The translations under genes and the position numbers were made by a program. From Amnibacterium sp. (lineage in GTDB: Bacteria; Actinomycetota; Actinomycetes; Actinomycetales; Microbacteriaceae), in assembly GCF_025463795.1 (NCBI RefSeq), contig NZ_JAODBE010000004.1, forward strand, positions 1 to 64,000: DNA of 64,000 bases. Direction: 5' to 3'. The notes beneath the pieces are model-generated. The model was given only the letters and a program-made list of their open reading frames with translations, was not told the DNA's origin and searched no databases. Positions 18,950 to 29,487 of the stretch are shown here, in pieces. Numbering within the stretch: the first letter of the stretch is position 1; every line of letters begins with the position of its first letter.

Positions 18950-19091
18950 CCGCGCCGCCGCTCCTGCGGCGCGGGTCGTGGGCAGTCCGGCCGGACCGGC
19001 GCGGCGGCCCGGCCTCCCGATCCAGAGGCCTCCCGATCCAGAGACCGACTCACGGCCGTGGCCCGCGCCGCCGCTCCTGCGGCGCGGGTCG
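18950..19091. repeat. Duplicated 29-bp hairpin (direct repeat) plus 16-bp tandem duplication downstream of rnpB
   Basis: ccgcgccgccgctcctgcggcgcgggtcg at 18950-18978 and 19063-19091; gcctcccgatccagag tandemly repeated between them. Confidence 0.9.
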
Positions 19092-19100
19092 CGTAGGGGG

Positions 19101-19850
19101 CTAGAGGCCGCTCTCCGCCGTCCGGACGAGGATGCAGCCGCTCTCCGCATCCAGCACGACCGCATCCGGGGCTGCCGCGCGCACCTCCGCGAGGTCCGCC
19201 CCCGTCAAGGCCATGTTGCTGCCGTGCGACACCCCACGCGTGAGCAGGGCGGCGCCGATGCCGTACCGCGTGCGCTGCCGGTCGTAGAGCGCGACCAGCG
19301 GACCCGGCAGCTCCGCGACCAACGCCACGCGCTCGGCGGTGACCCGCTGCTCGTTCTCGGTGAGGCCCGCGAGCGCGTCGTCCTGGTCGGCCTGCAGCGC
19401 GCGGACCCGCTCCTCCGCCGCCGCCAGCGCCGTGCCGGTCTCGGCAGCCGCCGTCTCCGCGGTCTCGAGCGCCTCCATGAGCTCCAGCTCGTCGTCCTCG
19501 AGGGCGCCCCGGCGGCGCACCAAGGAGGCGATCTCCTGCTCCAGCCCCTGCGCGTCCTTCGACGACGACGTCGCGTTCAGCCGTCCGCGATCCCGCGTCA
19601 GCCGCTGCTCGACGAGGGCGACGTCGGACTCGAGCCGGCGGATGCGCGTGCGCAGATCCTCGAGCACGCCGCGCTCGTCCGCAGCACGACGGCGCAGCCC
19701 GGCCTGCTCGTCGGCCGCCGCTGGCAGGTCGCCACCCGCCTGCAAGCGACGTCGATGCGCGGTGATGCGGCCGAGCTCGTCGTCCAGCGCCTGAAGCTCC
19801 AGCAGCCGGGCCTGCACCTCAGGTGGTGCGGTGACTCCGGCGACGCTCAT
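19101..19850 (-). CDS. Coiled-coil 'zinc ribbon' family protein (C-terminal ribbon cysteines lost)
   Basis: Coiled coil followed by TRGVSHGSNMALTGADLAEVRAAAPDAVVLDAESGCILVRT, aligns to the C4 zinc-ribbon family without the CxxC pairs. Confidence 0.7.
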   Translation of the reverse strand: MSVAGVTAPPEVQARLLELQALDDELGRITAHRRRLQAGGDLPAAADEQAGLRRRAADERGVLEDLRTRIRRLESDVALVEQRLTRDRGRLNATSSSKDAQGLEQEIASLVRRRGALEDDELELMEALETAETAAAETGTALAAAEERVRALQADQDDALAGLTENEQRVTAERVALVAELPGPLVALYDRQRTRYGIGAALLTRGVSHGSNMALTGADLAEVRAAAPDAVVLDAESGCILVRTAESGL

Positions 19851-22546
19851 CCCTCCACACTATCGACGGCCTGCCCACCGCTGCTGCGGAGCCGCGAGGC
19901 GGGCGGGGCCGCGGCCCGCGACGCGGCGGCCCTGGCGAGCACCGCGGCGAGCAGGCCGAGCACGAACGCGACGAGCACGCCGAGCGCCGGACCCCCACGC
20001 CAGGCGGAGCCGAGCGGGATGCGGAGCAGGTCGAGCACGGGGCTGCGCTCCCCCGGGACGAGCAGGCCGTCGACGAGCAGCCAGCCGATGACGGTCGCGA
20101 TCGCCGCCGCGACGAACGCCGTCGCCCGGACCGAGCGGGTCGCGGGCGACCGCAGGGGTGCGAGCGTGACGACACCCGTCCACACCGCGACCGGGACGCC
20201 GAGCACCGGGCCGAGCGTCGCGAGTGCGCTCGGCGCGGTGAGCCCGACCGCGAACAGCGCCAGGGTCACGGCGAGCACGAGCAGTCCGGCGGCGACCGAG
20301 CCGAGGCGAGCGGAGCGGCCCGCGCCGATCAGCACGGCGGCGGCGTCGCCGGACGTGGCGAGGAGCAGGGCCGGAAGCGGCAGCGCGGCGACGAGGAGCG
20401 CGACGCCGAGCGGCACCGCGGCCGACGCGGGGGTCGCGTCGGCGACCACACCGGCGAAGGCGGTGGCCCCATCGCCGGACGCGCCGGCGCCCCGTCCGAC
20501 GGCGAGCGCGAGCACGAGGATCACGAGGCCGACGATCGCGGCGAGCACGATCGCGACGGCGGCACCACGTCCACGGCGGCGACCCGCCGCGAGCAGGGTG
20601 GCGTCGGCGACCGTCGCGGTGAGCAGGAGCCCCGGCACCGCGAATCCGACGGCACCACCGGTGACGGTGCTCACTGCGGGGGGCGCGGTGGGCACGGCGG
20701 TCGCGACCGCCGGCGCGGTGACGACGAGCACGATCACGGCGACGAGCAGCGCGAGGACCGCGAGCACGCCGAGCACGATCCGGGTCGTTCGCCGCGGCCA
20801 GGCGACGGCGAGGAGCGCCGCCAGGCCGGCCACCAGGACGGCAGTCACGGAGGCCGCGGAGCTGGACGTGCCGCCCACACCGGTGCGAGCGGTGAATGCT
20901 GCGGCCAGGTCGGCCACGCCGAGGAGTGCCAGCACTGCGGCGAGCAGTCGTGCGGCGAGCAGCACGGCCGCGACGGCCGGACCGCCGCGCGGCCCGAAGA
21001 CGCGGGACGCGATGGCCGGTGAGCCGGCGCGGTCGGCATCGGACGCTGCGGTGAGGCGCACAGCCGCGGGAAGGGCGAGCGCGACGCCGAGTACCAGGGC
21101 GCCGGCTGCCGCACCGCCCCCGCCTCCGGCGGCGAGGCCGAAGCCGGCGAGGAACAGCGCCGGGGACGCGAGCGCGCCGCACCAGACGAGCAGCAGCGCG
21201 AGCAGCGATGCGCCACCCAGCGGAACCCGGCGCTCGTCCTTCGCCTCCGTCGTGTCACGAGGGACGACGACCGGGATAGCCCCGCTGACGGGCGCCGCCT
21301 GCTCGATCATCGGCGGGAGGGGTACGGACGCCGTGTCGGCCGCGGACACCGCCCGGATCCCCGTGTCGACCTCGTCGACGCCGTCGCTCTCCTCCTCCGC
21401 GAGCGGAGGGCTGTCCACGACCGGTGGATCCGTGTGCGACACCGTGGTGGCCGCAGCCACAGCGGGAACGGGTCCGGCCACCGGTTCCGGCGCGGCCCCA
21501 GGAAGCTCGACGCGGGCTGCTCGGCCGGCACGGCCTCGGCGGCGGGGCTCCGGCACGGTCGCCGCCTCCTCGGCGGCGGGCGTGACGATCTCCGCCGCCG
21601 GCTCGCGAGCGGGCGGCTCGGGCAGCGGGCCGAGCGCCGCCCGCGACAACGAGATGGTGGCCGCGTCGGCATCCGAATGATCGGCGACCGTCGAGTCGAG
21701 CCAGTCGTCGGACCGGGGCCGACCGATCGAGCGGAGCGACTGCTCCCACGAGTCGTAGAGCGTCGGGGGCAGCGCGAGCGGGCCGGTCTCGCGCAGCGGG
21801 TCCTGGAGGTCCGGCGGCGGGGGCAGCGCCGACTCCGAGATCGGACGCACGGCCTCGGGGATCACGACCGGCTGCGTGCTCGGCGGCTCGGGATCGGCCG
21901 CCCGCCTCCGGCCGGGCGCGGGCTCGGGTCTCGGCTCCGCGGTCGTGGAGAAGCTCGGGGCCCGGGTGGCGCGAACGGGCGGCGGCGGGGCCAGCGGTAC
22001 GTCGGCTTCAACGGGCGTTCCCTGCGCGGCGCCCGATCCGGCCGGAACCGCCTGCAGCCGGGCGCCCCGTGCCTCGCGGTCACTGTGCCGCGCCGAGGTC
22101 TCGACGTGCCGGTGATGCGGCTCCGGGGTGGCGGCCTCGGGCGTCGCCGACGGCGCGTGCCGGCGCGCCGAGCGCGGGGCGAGCGCCTCGGGTCGGTCGC
22201 CCTCGTTCGGCGGTCCCTGCCGTTCCGGTGCCGTCGACGCGACGCGACGCGACGGCGTTGCGGATCCTTCCGGTTCGGCCGATCGCCGAACCGACGATGG
22301 CTGGGCCGGCCCCGCGACGACGGGCTGCCGCCCTGCCGACGGACGATTCTCGACCGGTTGAGCGGGAGGCGTCGCTTCCGGCCGGACCGGCCCGAAGGGG
22401 ACGGCGGAGGCTCTCAGGACGGGTACGGCGCCCGTCGGCGCGATGCGGTCCAGCTCGGCGGCGAGGGCGGCGGCGAGCTCGTCGTCGTCGTGGATCTCCT
22501 CGTCGGGTCCGGCTGCCGCGTGCGCGCGGGTCCGGTCGTCCGCCAT
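19847..22546 (-). CDS. Large predicted multi-pass membrane protein with long disordered N-terminus
   Basis: about 430 aa Pro/Ala/Arg-rich N-terminus then about 12 hydrophobic segments; start could also be 22555. Confidence 0.6.
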   Translation of the reverse strand: MADDRTRAHAAAGPDEEIHDDDELAAALAAELDRIAPTGAVPVLRASAVPFGPVRPEATPPAQPVENRPSAGRQPVVAGPAQPSSVRRSAEPEGSATPSRRVASTAPERQGPPNEGDRPEALAPRSARRHAPSATPEAATPEPHHRHVETSARHSDREARGARLQAVPAGSGAAQGTPVEADVPLAPPPPVRATRAPSFSTTAEPRPEPAPGRRRAADPEPPSTQPVVIPEAVRPISESALPPPPDLQDPLRETGPLALPPTLYDSWEQSLRSIGRPRSDDWLDSTVADHSDADAATISLSRAALGPLPEPPAREPAAEIVTPAAEEAATVPEPRRRGRAGRAARVELPGAAPEPVAGPVPAVAAATTVSHTDPPVVDSPPLAEEESDGVDEVDTGIRAVSAADTASVPLPPMIEQAAPVSGAIPVVVPRDTTEAKDERRVPLGGASLLALLLVWCGALASPALFLAGFGLAAGGGGGAAAGALVLGVALALPAAVRLTAASDADRAGSPAIASRVFGPRGGPAVAAVLLAARLLAAVLALLGVADLAAAFTARTGVGGTSSSAASVTAVLVAGLAALLAVAWPRRTTRIVLGVLAVLALLVAVIVLVVTAPAVATAVPTAPPAVSTVTGGAVGFAVPGLLLTATVADATLLAAGRRRGRGAAVAIVLAAIVGLVILVLALAVGRGAGASGDGATAFAGVVADATPASAAVPLGVALLVAALPLPALLLATSGDAAAVLIGAGRSARLGSVAAGLLVLAVTLALFAVGLTAPSALATLGPVLGVPVAVWTGVVTLAPLRSPATRSVRATAFVAAAIATVIGWLLVDGLLVPGERSPVLDLLRIPLGSAWRGGPALGVLVAFVLGLLAAVLARAAASRAAAPPASRLRSSGGQAVDSVEG

Positions 22547-22620
22547 GGCCGCCATCGTATCGATGGGTCGCCCCCGACCGGGGAGCCACGAGGGCCGATC
22601 GGGCCCTCAGGCCCGTCCGG

Positions 22621-22878
22621 TCAGGCGACGGGGCGCAGCGGCACGACCTCGTCCGCGACGGCCTCCTGCGACGCCGGGTGCTCCACCATCGCGATCACCC
22701 GGTTCGCCATGAACCGCGCCGTTCGCACCGGCGTGCCACCCCTCGTGACCTCGGTCACCTCGACCAGCCCGCGCCCGTGGGCGATGTCCAATCGGCGGCC
22801 CGCGCGGGTCGCCTCGATCTCGTATGTCTTCGTGTCGCCGCCCGTGTCGACGACGACCTCGACGCGATCACCCTTCAT
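22621..22878 (-). CDS. Hypothetical protein (85 aa)
   Basis: MKGDRVEVVVDTGGDTKTYEIEATRAGRRLDIAHGRGLVEVTEVTRGGTPVRTARFMANRVIAMVEH...; SD gaggaggc upstream. Confidence 0.7.
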   Translation of the reverse strand: MKGDRVEVVVDTGGDTKTYEIEATRAGRRLDIAHGRGLVEVTEVTRGGTPVRTARFMANRVIAMVEHPASQEAVADEVVPLRPVA

Positions 22879-23119
22879 GTGTGCCTCCTCGGCTTCACTG
22901 GATACAACACCCCTGGTCCGACAGTGATTCCTTGTTCTCATGCGCCGCGCGGCGGACTTCCGGAACCGGTGTGGCGAGGACCGCAGGACGATCACCCGAA
23001 CGGGCGTGCGCGGCGCCCGGCGTCGCGCAGGTCCGGCCGACGCTCGGTCTGCGGTGAGCTCGGACGGGTGGTGGCCGGCTCTGCCGTCCCTCACTCCGAC
23101 AGCACGGCGGATCCGGCGC

Positions 23120-24139
23120 CTACGCGGCCCCCGTGGACGTCTCGATCGCCACGCCGCGGACGGCCGCGAGGAAGCCGCTCCCCCACCGGCCGGATGCGGT
23201 GCCCGACCCCGGCTCGGCGGTTCCGGCGAGCACGCGCTCCGCCGCATCCACCGCGGACTCGGCGGAGAACCGGAAGCCGTCCCCGGCGGTGAGCGATGCC
23301 CAGTCCGACCAACCGTCGGCGCGGAACAGCTCCGCCCACGCCCGGCTGACCGGCTCCCGGTCCCGGTCCCGGGGCCTGCTCTGCGGGAGCGCAGGCAGGC
23401 GGCGCGCCGCGGCGGCCACGACAGGCAGCAGCAGGCGGGCCGCCGGGCGCGGCAGCGGCATCGCGACACCGATCGCGACGGATCGGACGCCGGTGGTCAG
23501 CGGCGTGATCGCGAGGTCCGCCAGCCCGACGGGCACGAGCAGCGGGCCCGCCCCCGGCGCGCGGAACGCCCCGCTGCCGAGCGCGGCGCGTTCGACGACG
23601 CCGTCCTCGAGCCGCCGCGCACCCGCCCGGAGCACCCCGAGGGTGCTGGCCGACACGCCGCGGCTGCCCCCGTCGGATCCGATCGCCATCCCGAGACGGA
23701 TGCGGATCCCGTCCGGAACACGATCGGCGAGGAGCCGGGCGAGCCCGTCGGTCGCCACGGTGCCGAACCCGACCGCCGGGGTGGCGCTGATACCGGCCTC
23801 GATCAGCTCCGCATCGGCGCGAAGCACGGACAGCACCGGCCCGAGGTCGTTCGAGAGGTCGAGGTAGGAGGTGCGGCTCGCGATCGCGGCATGGAGCACA
23901 GGTCGGGCCGTCGCCTCGAACGGGCCGGCGACGTTCAGCACCGCATCCGCCCGCTCGAGCACCCGGGTCAGCCGGTCGTCGCCGAGCGATGCGGCCGCCC
24001 ACGGCCGGTCGAGGCGCCGGCCGAGCGCCGCGAGCATCGTCTCGTCGCGGCCGATCAGCAGCACGTCCAGGCCGCGCGCGACGGCGACCTCGGCGACGAG
24101 CGACCCGGTCCTCCCGGTGGCTCCGAAGACGGCCAGCAC
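23120..24139 (-). CDS. Saccharopine dehydrogenase-like NAD(P)-binding protein / trans-acting enoyl reductase family
   Basis: MLAVFGATGRTGSLVAEVAVARGLDVLLIGRDE...VLNVAGPFEATARPVLHAAI...YLDLSND. Confidence 0.8.
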   Translation of the reverse strand: MLAVFGATGRTGSLVAEVAVARGLDVLLIGRDETMLAALGRRLDRPWAAASLGDDRLTRVLERADAVLNVAGPFEATARPVLHAAIASRTSYLDLSNDLGPVLSVLRADAELIEAGISATPAVGFGTVATDGLARLLADRVPDGIRIRLGMAIGSDGGSRGVSASTLGVLRAGARRLEDGVVERAALGSGAFRAPGAGPLLVPVGLADLAITPLTTGVRSVAIGVAMPLPRPAARLLLPVVAAAARRLPALPQSRPRDRDREPVSRAWAELFRADGWSDWASLTAGDGFRFSAESAVDAAERVLAGTAEPGSGTASGRWGSGFLAAVRGVAIETSTGAA

Positions 24140-24199
24140 GTCAGGATCCTCGCAGAGACGTCGCGATGCGGCGAGGGCCGCGATGCGAGGGGCGGCGAG

Positions 24200-24272
24200 T
24201 GGGCCCTACGCGACTCGAACGCGTGACATCCACGGTGTAAACGTGGCGCTCTACCGACTGAGCTAAAGGCCC
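24200..24272 (-). tRNA. tRNA-Val (anticodon TAC)
   Basis: gggcctttagctcagtcggtagagcgccacgtttacaccgtggatgtcacgcgttcgagtcgcgtagggccca folds as a cloverleaf with CCACG-TTTACAC-CGTGG anticodon arm. Confidence 0.95.
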
Positions 24273-24451
24273 TTCGCCCGGGAGCCTAGCCGCGCGGGAT
24301 CCGGCCTGCCGCGGGCCGTTCGGCCCGCTTCTGCGGGCGCCTCCGCCGCACTGATGGCGGCGGCAGCATGCCGACGCACCCGACCCCCCACGGGTGCCCA
24401 TGGTGGCCGCACTACACTCGCAGAGCCTCTTCTCTTCGACCAGGAAGTGAG

Positions 24452-27199
24452 ATGCGGGTGGCGGTCAACGATCAGAATCCTTACCTCGCCGGCACGCTCG
24501 ACCGAGACCCGGCCGAGACCGCCGAGTGGGTTGAATCCCTCGACACCCTCGTGACCCAAGCGGGGCATGAGCGGGCGCGCGAGATCATGCTCAGCCTGCT
24601 GAGCCGGTCGCAGGAGCTGCACCTCGGGATCCCGATGGTCCCCACGACCGACTACGTGAACACCATCGCTCCGGAGGACGAGCCGACCTTCCCGGGCGAC
24701 GAGGACATCGAGCGGCGCTACCGGGCGTGGATCCGGTGGAACGCGGCCATCACGGTGCACCGGGCGCAGCGGCCCGGCATCGCCGTCGGCGGCCACATCT
24801 CCACGTACGCCTCCTCGGCGGCGCTCTACGAGGTGGGGTACAACCACTTCTTCCGCGGCCCCGACTTCCCGGGCGGCGGCGACCAGGTGTTCTTCCAGGG
24901 GCATGCCTCCCCCGGCATGTACGCGAGAGCGTTCCTCGAGGGCCGGCTGAACGAGGCCGACCTCGACGGCTTCCGGCAGGAGAAGTCCCGCGCGCCGCAC
25001 AGCGTGCCGTCGTACCCGCACCCGCGGCTCATGCCCGACTTCTGGCAGTTCCCCACGGTGTCGATGGGCATCGGCCCCATCAACGCCATCTACCAGGCGC
25101 AGCTCGCGAAGTACCTCACCAACCGCGGCATCAAGGACGCGTCCGAGAGCCACGTCTGGGCGTTCCTCGGCGACGGCGAGATGGACGAGGTCGAGAGCCG
25201 CGGTCAGCTCCAGGTCGCGGCGAACGAGGGCCTCGACAACCTGACGTTCGTCGTCAACTGCAACCTGCAGCGCCTCGACGGGCCGGTACGCGGCAACGGC
25301 AAGATCATCCAGGAGCTCGAGAGCTTCTTCCGCGGTGCCGGCTGGAACGTCATCAAGGTCATCTGGGGCCGCGAGTGGGACGACCTGCTCGCCCGGGACA
25401 CCGAGGGCGCGCTGCTCAAGCTCATGAACTCGACCCCCGACGGCGACTTCCAGACCTACAAGGCCGAGAACGGCGCCTACGTCCGCGAGAACTTCTTCGG
25501 CCGCGACCCGCGTGCGGCCAAGCTCGTCGAGGACTACACGGACGAGCAGATCTGGAACCTGAAGCGCGGTGGCCACGACTACAAGAAGGTCTTCGCCGCT
25601 TACCAGGCCGCGCTCGAGCACAAGGGCCAGCCGACCGTCATCCTCGCGAAGACGATCAAGGGCTACGGGCTCGGCCCGAACTTCGCGGGCCGCAACGCGA
25701 CCCACCAGATGAAGAAGCTCACGCTCGACAACCTCAAGCAGTTCCGCGACGAGCTCCGCATCCCCATCACGGACGCGCAGCTCGAGGAGAACCCCTACCT
25801 GCCGCCGTACTACAACCCCGGCCAGGACGACGAGGCGATCCAGTACCTGCAGGAGCGTCGACGGGCTCTGGGCGGCTACGTGCCGCAGCGTCGGGTCAAC
25901 CACGCGCCGGTGAACCTGCCGGACGCGAAGGCCTACCAGGTCGTCAAGAAGGGCTCCGGCACGCAGGCCGTCGCGACGACGATGGCGTTCGTCCGTCTGC
26001 TCAAGGACCTCGTGCGGGCGAAGGACTTCGGGGCCCGTGTCGTGCCGATCATCCCCGACGAGGCGCGCACGTTCGGCATCGACGCCTTCTTCCCGACCGC
26101 GAAGATCTACAACCCGCGTGGCCAGCACTACACGTCGGTCGACCGCGAGCTGCTCCTCGCCTACAAGGAGAGCCCCCAGGGCCAGCTCCTGCACGTCGGC
26201 ATCAACGAGGCGGGCGCGGTCGCGGCCTTCACCGCGGTGGGCACCTCCTACGCGACCCAGAGCGAGCCGCTCATCCCGGTCTACGTCTTCTACTCGATGT
26301 TCGGGTTCCAGCGCACCGGGGACGCGATCTGGGCGGCGGGCGATCAGATGGCCCGCGGGTTCCTGATCGGCGCGACGGCCGGCCGCACCACGTTGACCGG
26401 TGAGGGCCTCCAGCACGCCGACGGCCACTCGCACACCCTGGCCGAGACCAACCCGGCCGTCGTCGCCTACGACCCCGCCTATGGGTACGAGATCGGCCAC
26501 ATCGTCGCGGACGGCCTCGACCGGATGTACGGCGTCGGACCCGACGGGCAGGGCCATCCCGCCCCGAACGTCATGTACTACCTCACGGTCTACAACGAGC
26601 CGATGCCCCAGCCCGCCGAGCCGGAGGGTCTCGACGTCGAGGGCGTGAAGCGCGGGATCTACCAGCTGAGGCGCGCGGACGCCGACGGCCCGCGCGTGCA
26701 GCTGCTCTCCTCCGGTGTGGGCGTGCCCTGGGTCCTCGAGGCGCAGGAGCTGCTCGCGAAGGACTGGGGCGTGGCGGCCGACGTCTGGAGCGTCACCTCC
26801 TGGTCGGAGCTGCGCCGTGACGGGCTGAAGGCCGAGGAGGAGGCCTTCCTCAACCCGGGCGAACCGCGCCGCACGCCGTTCGTCACCGAGCGGCTGCAGC
26901 AGTCGGAGGGGCCGATCGTCGCCGTCAGCGACTGGGCGCACTCGGTTCCGGACCAGATCCGCCAGTTCGTGCCGCGCACGTACTCCACGCTCGGCGCCGA
27001 CGGGTTCGGGTTCTCCGACACCCGGGCGGCGGCACGCCGGTTCTTCCACATCGACGGGCCGAGCGTCGTCGTGCGGGCGCTCGAGCTGCTCGCCGAGGAG
27101 GGCAAGGTCGACGCGGGAGCCGCGGCCGAGGCGTTCCGGAAGTACCGCCTCGACGACGTCAACGCGGGCACGACGGGTTCGGCCGGCGGCGAGAGCTGA
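24452..27199 (+). CDS. aceE: Pyruvate dehydrogenase E1 component, homodimeric type
   Basis: Full-length AceE sequence ([26 protein letters not shown]...[14 protein letters not shown]...). Confidence 0.97.
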   Translation: MRVAVNDQNPYLAGTLDRDPAETAEWVESLDTLVTQAGHERAREIMLSLLSRSQELHLGIPMVPTTDYVNTIAPEDEPTFPGDEDIERRYRAWIRWNAAITVHRAQRPGIAVGGHISTYASSAALYEVGYNHFFRGPDFPGGGDQVFFQGHASPGMYARAFLEGRLNEADLDGFRQEKSRAPHSVPSYPHPRLMPDFWQFPTVSMGIGPINAIYQAQLAKYLTNRGIKDASESHVWAFLGDGEMDEVESRGQLQVAANEGLDNLTFVVNCNLQRLDGPVRGNGKIIQELESFFRGAGWNVIKVIWGREWDDLLARDTEGALLKLMNSTPDGDFQTYKAENGAYVRENFFGRDPRAAKLVEDYTDEQIWNLKRGGHDYKKVFAAYQAALEHKGQPTVILAKTIKGYGLGPNFAGRNATHQMKKLTLDNLKQFRDELRIPITDAQLEENPYLPPYYNPGQDDEAIQYLQERRRALGGYVPQRRVNHAPVNLPDAKAYQVVKKGSGTQAVATTMAFVRLLKDLVRAKDFGARVVPIIPDEARTFGIDAFFPTAKIYNPRGQHYTSVDRELLLAYKESPQGQLLHVGINEAGAVAAFTAVGTSYATQSEPLIPVYVFYSMFGFQRTGDAIWAAGDQMARGFLIGATAGRTTLTGEGLQHADGHSHTLAETNPAVVAYDPAYGYEIGHIVADGLDRMYGVGPDGQGHPAPNVMYYLTVYNEPMPQPAEPEGLDVEGVKRGIYQLRRADADGPRVQLLSSGVGVPWVLEAQELLAKDWGVAADVWSVTSWSELRRDGLKAEEEAFLNPGEPRRTPFVTERLQQSEGPIVAVSDWAHSVPDQIRQFVPRTYSTLGADGFGFSDTRAAARRFFHIDGPSVVVRALELLAEEGKVDAGAAAEAFRKYRLDDVNAGTTGSAGGES

Positions 27200-27213
27200 C
27201 CGGCCGGTCCTCC

Positions 27214-28491
27214 GTGCCACGAACCAAGCAGGAGACGCTCGCCTGGCTGCGCCAGATCGCCGGTGAGCTCGCCACGGCGACGCTGAAACGGCTCGAGGAC
27301 ACGCTGCCCTGGTACCGCGAGATGCCGCCGGGCCGGCGCAGCGCCGTCGGGCTGGTCGCCCAGCAGGGCATCCGGTCGTTCATCAGCTGGTACGACGATC
27401 CGCAGTCCACGCCGTGGATCGCCGCGGACGTCTTCGGCACCGCGCCCCGGGAGCTGCTGCGGTCCGTGAGCCTCCAGCAGACGCTGCAGCTCATCCGGGC
27501 GACGGTGGAGGTCGTGGAGGAACGCGTCACTCGCGGCACGGACGACTCGGTGCGGGAGGCGATCCTGCTCTACTCGCGGGAGATCGCGTTCGCGGCCGCC
27601 GACGTGTACGCCCGCGCCGCGGAGGCCCGGGGACTCTGGGACGCCCGGCTCGAGGCGCTCGTCGTCGACTCGATCCTCTCCGGGGAGGCGGACGACGCCC
27701 TGCCGAGCCGGATCGCGGCGCTCGGCTGGCACGGCCACGGCGAGGTCGCCGTGCTCGTCGGCACCACTCCCCCGATGCTCGACGTCGACCAGCTGCGCCG
27801 CACGGCCCGGCACCTCGCGGCGGACGTGCTCATCGGCGTGCAGGGCAACCGGCTGGTGCTCGTCATCGGACGGGCGGACGAGCGCTCCGGCTGGACGATC
27901 GCCGGCCGCGAGGAGGCCGCCCGCGAACGCCCCGAAGCCGAGGTGCGGACCGACGTCGCGCGGGCCGACCCCGAGGGCGCAGAGGACCGGCAGCTGTCGT
28001 TCCTCGACATCGCTCAGCGGCTCGAATCCGGCTTCGGTCCCGGCGCCGTCGTGCTCGGCCACCCGGTGCCCGACCTCGTCGAGGCGTCCCGGAGCGCCCG
28101 CGCCGCCCTCGCCGGTTTCGCGGTCGTGCGCGCCTGGCGCCGGTCGCCGCGGCCGGTGCTCGCCGACGACCTCCTGCCCGAGCGCGCGCTCGCCGGCGAT
28201 CCGCTCGCGCGTTCCACCCTCATCGGCCGCATCTACCGGCCCCTGAAGGATCACTCGACCAGCGAGCTGCTCGGCACCCTGTGGGCCTACCTCGACAACG
28301 GCCGATCGCTCGAGGGCACCGCGCGCGAGCTGTTCGTGCATCCGAACACCGTCCGCTACCGGCTCAAGCGCATCACGGAGCTCATCGGCTACGACGCGAC
28401 GGGGCCGCGCGAGGCGCTCATCCTGCACGCCGCGCTGATCCTGGGCGCGATCAGCGAGCCGGTGCCGCCGAGGCGGCGCGTCGGACGCTGA
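27214..28491 (+). CDS. fasR: PucR-type transcriptional regulator of fatty-acid synthesis (FasR-like)
   Basis: C-terminal HTH LLGTLWAYLDNGRSLEGTARELFVHPNTVRYRLKRITELIG, immediately upstream of fabD-fabH-acpP-fabF. Confidence 0.85.
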   Translation: MPRTKQETLAWLRQIAGELATATLKRLEDTLPWYREMPPGRRSAVGLVAQQGIRSFISWYDDPQSTPWIAADVFGTAPRELLRSVSLQQTLQLIRATVEVVEERVTRGTDDSVREAILLYSREIAFAAADVYARAAEARGLWDARLEALVVDSILSGEADDALPSRIAALGWHGHGEVAVLVGTTPPMLDVDQLRRTARHLAADVLIGVQGNRLVLVIGRADERSGWTIAGREEAARERPEAEVRTDVARADPEGAEDRQLSFLDIAQRLESGFGPGAVVLGHPVPDLVEASRSARAALAGFAVVRAWRRSPRPVLADDLLPERALAGDPLARSTLIGRIYRPLKDHSTSELLGTLWAYLDNGRSLEGTARELFVHPNTVRYRLKRITELIGYDATGPREALILHAALILGAISEPVPPRRRVGR

Positions 28492-28581
28492 GCGGTCCTT
28501 TGTCGATCGTGGACAGTGTTCGCGGTCGTTCGTTGGCGTCGCTCGCGGGCGACGCCCCGTCGCGTTCGGCAGACTGGACCG

Positions 28582-29487
28582 GTGATCGTCGTCGTCGCGC
28601 CCGGCCAGGGCTCGCAGTCGCCCGGCTTCCTCGCGCCGTGGATCGAGGACCCGTCGGCGCGTGAGCACCTCGAGCGGCTCGGCGACGCGGCCGGTCTCGA
28701 CCTCGTGCAGCTCGGGACCCAGGCGGACGCGGACACCATCCGTCGCACCGAGATCGCCCAGCCGCTCATCGTGGCGGCGGGGCTCGTCACCCTTGCGGCG
28801 CTCGGCCGACCGGTGCGGGCCGTGGCCGGCCATTCCGTCGGCGAGGTCACGGCGGCGGTCGCGGCAGGGATCCTCGACGAGGCCGACGGCATGCGCCTGA
28901 TCGCGGTCCGCGGGCGCGCCATGGCGGAGGCCGCCTCGTCGCGACCGACCGGGATGGCCGCGGTCGTCGGTGGTGACGAGGCGGCCGTCGTCGCGCGCCT
29001 CGAGGAGCTCGACCTCGTGCCCGCGAACCGCAACGGCGGCGGGCAGATCGTCGCGGCCGGCGAGCTGGACGCCCTCGACCGGCTGAAGGCCGAGCCGCCC
29101 GCCGGCAGCCGGGTGATCCCGCTGCAGGTCGCGGGCGCCTTCCACAGCGAGGTGATGCGGCCCGCGGTCGGCGCGCTGCGCGCGTTCGCGGACACGCTCA
29201 GCCCGACCGACCCGTCGGCCCGCATCTGGACCAACCACGACGGCTCGGAGGTGAGGAGCGGCCCGGCGTTCCTCGACCTGCTCGTCGGTCAGGTCGCGTC
29301 CCCGGTACGGTGGGACCGCACGATGGAAGCGTTCGCCGCCGCCGGGATCACCGGGCTCGTCGAACTGGCTCCCGCCGGCACCCTCACCGGTCTCGCCAAG
29401 CGCGGGCTGAAGGGCGTGCCGGCCGTCGCGGTGAAGACACCGGCGGACCTCGCCGCCGCCCACGACCTGTTCGATCGGACCGAATGA
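28582..29487 (+). CDS. fabD: Malonyl-CoA:ACP transacylase
   Basis: VIVVVAPGQGSQSPGFLAPW...AGHSVGEVTAAVAAG. Confidence 0.95.
   Translation: MIVVVAPGQGSQSPGFLAPWIEDPSAREHLERLGDAAGLDLVQLGTQADADTIRRTEIAQPLIVAAGLVTLAALGRPVRAVAGHSVGEVTAAVAAGILDEADGMRLIAVRGRAMAEAASSRPTGMAAVVGGDEAAVVARLEELDLVPANRNGGGQIVAAGELDALDRLKAEPPAGSRVIPLQVAGAFHSEVMRPAVGALRAFADTLSPTDPSARIWTNHDGSEVRSGPAFLDLLVGQVASPVRWDRTMEAFAAAGITGLVELAPAGTLTGLAKRGLKGVPAVAVKTPADLAAAHDLFDRTE

Noticed and set aside
24200-24272. tRNA-Val as an additional integration site
   Set aside because: No integrase nearby and no duplicated tRNA 3' end detected within the window.
24263-27220. 985-aa antisense ORF overlapping aceE (and similar long antisense ORFs over glnE, nadE, fab genes, 26659-29463, 33237-36101, 36076-38979)
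   Set aside because: Expected shadow ORFs in high-GC DNA; sequences are low complexity, Arg/Val/Leu/His rich, without family signatures, opposite well-supported genes.
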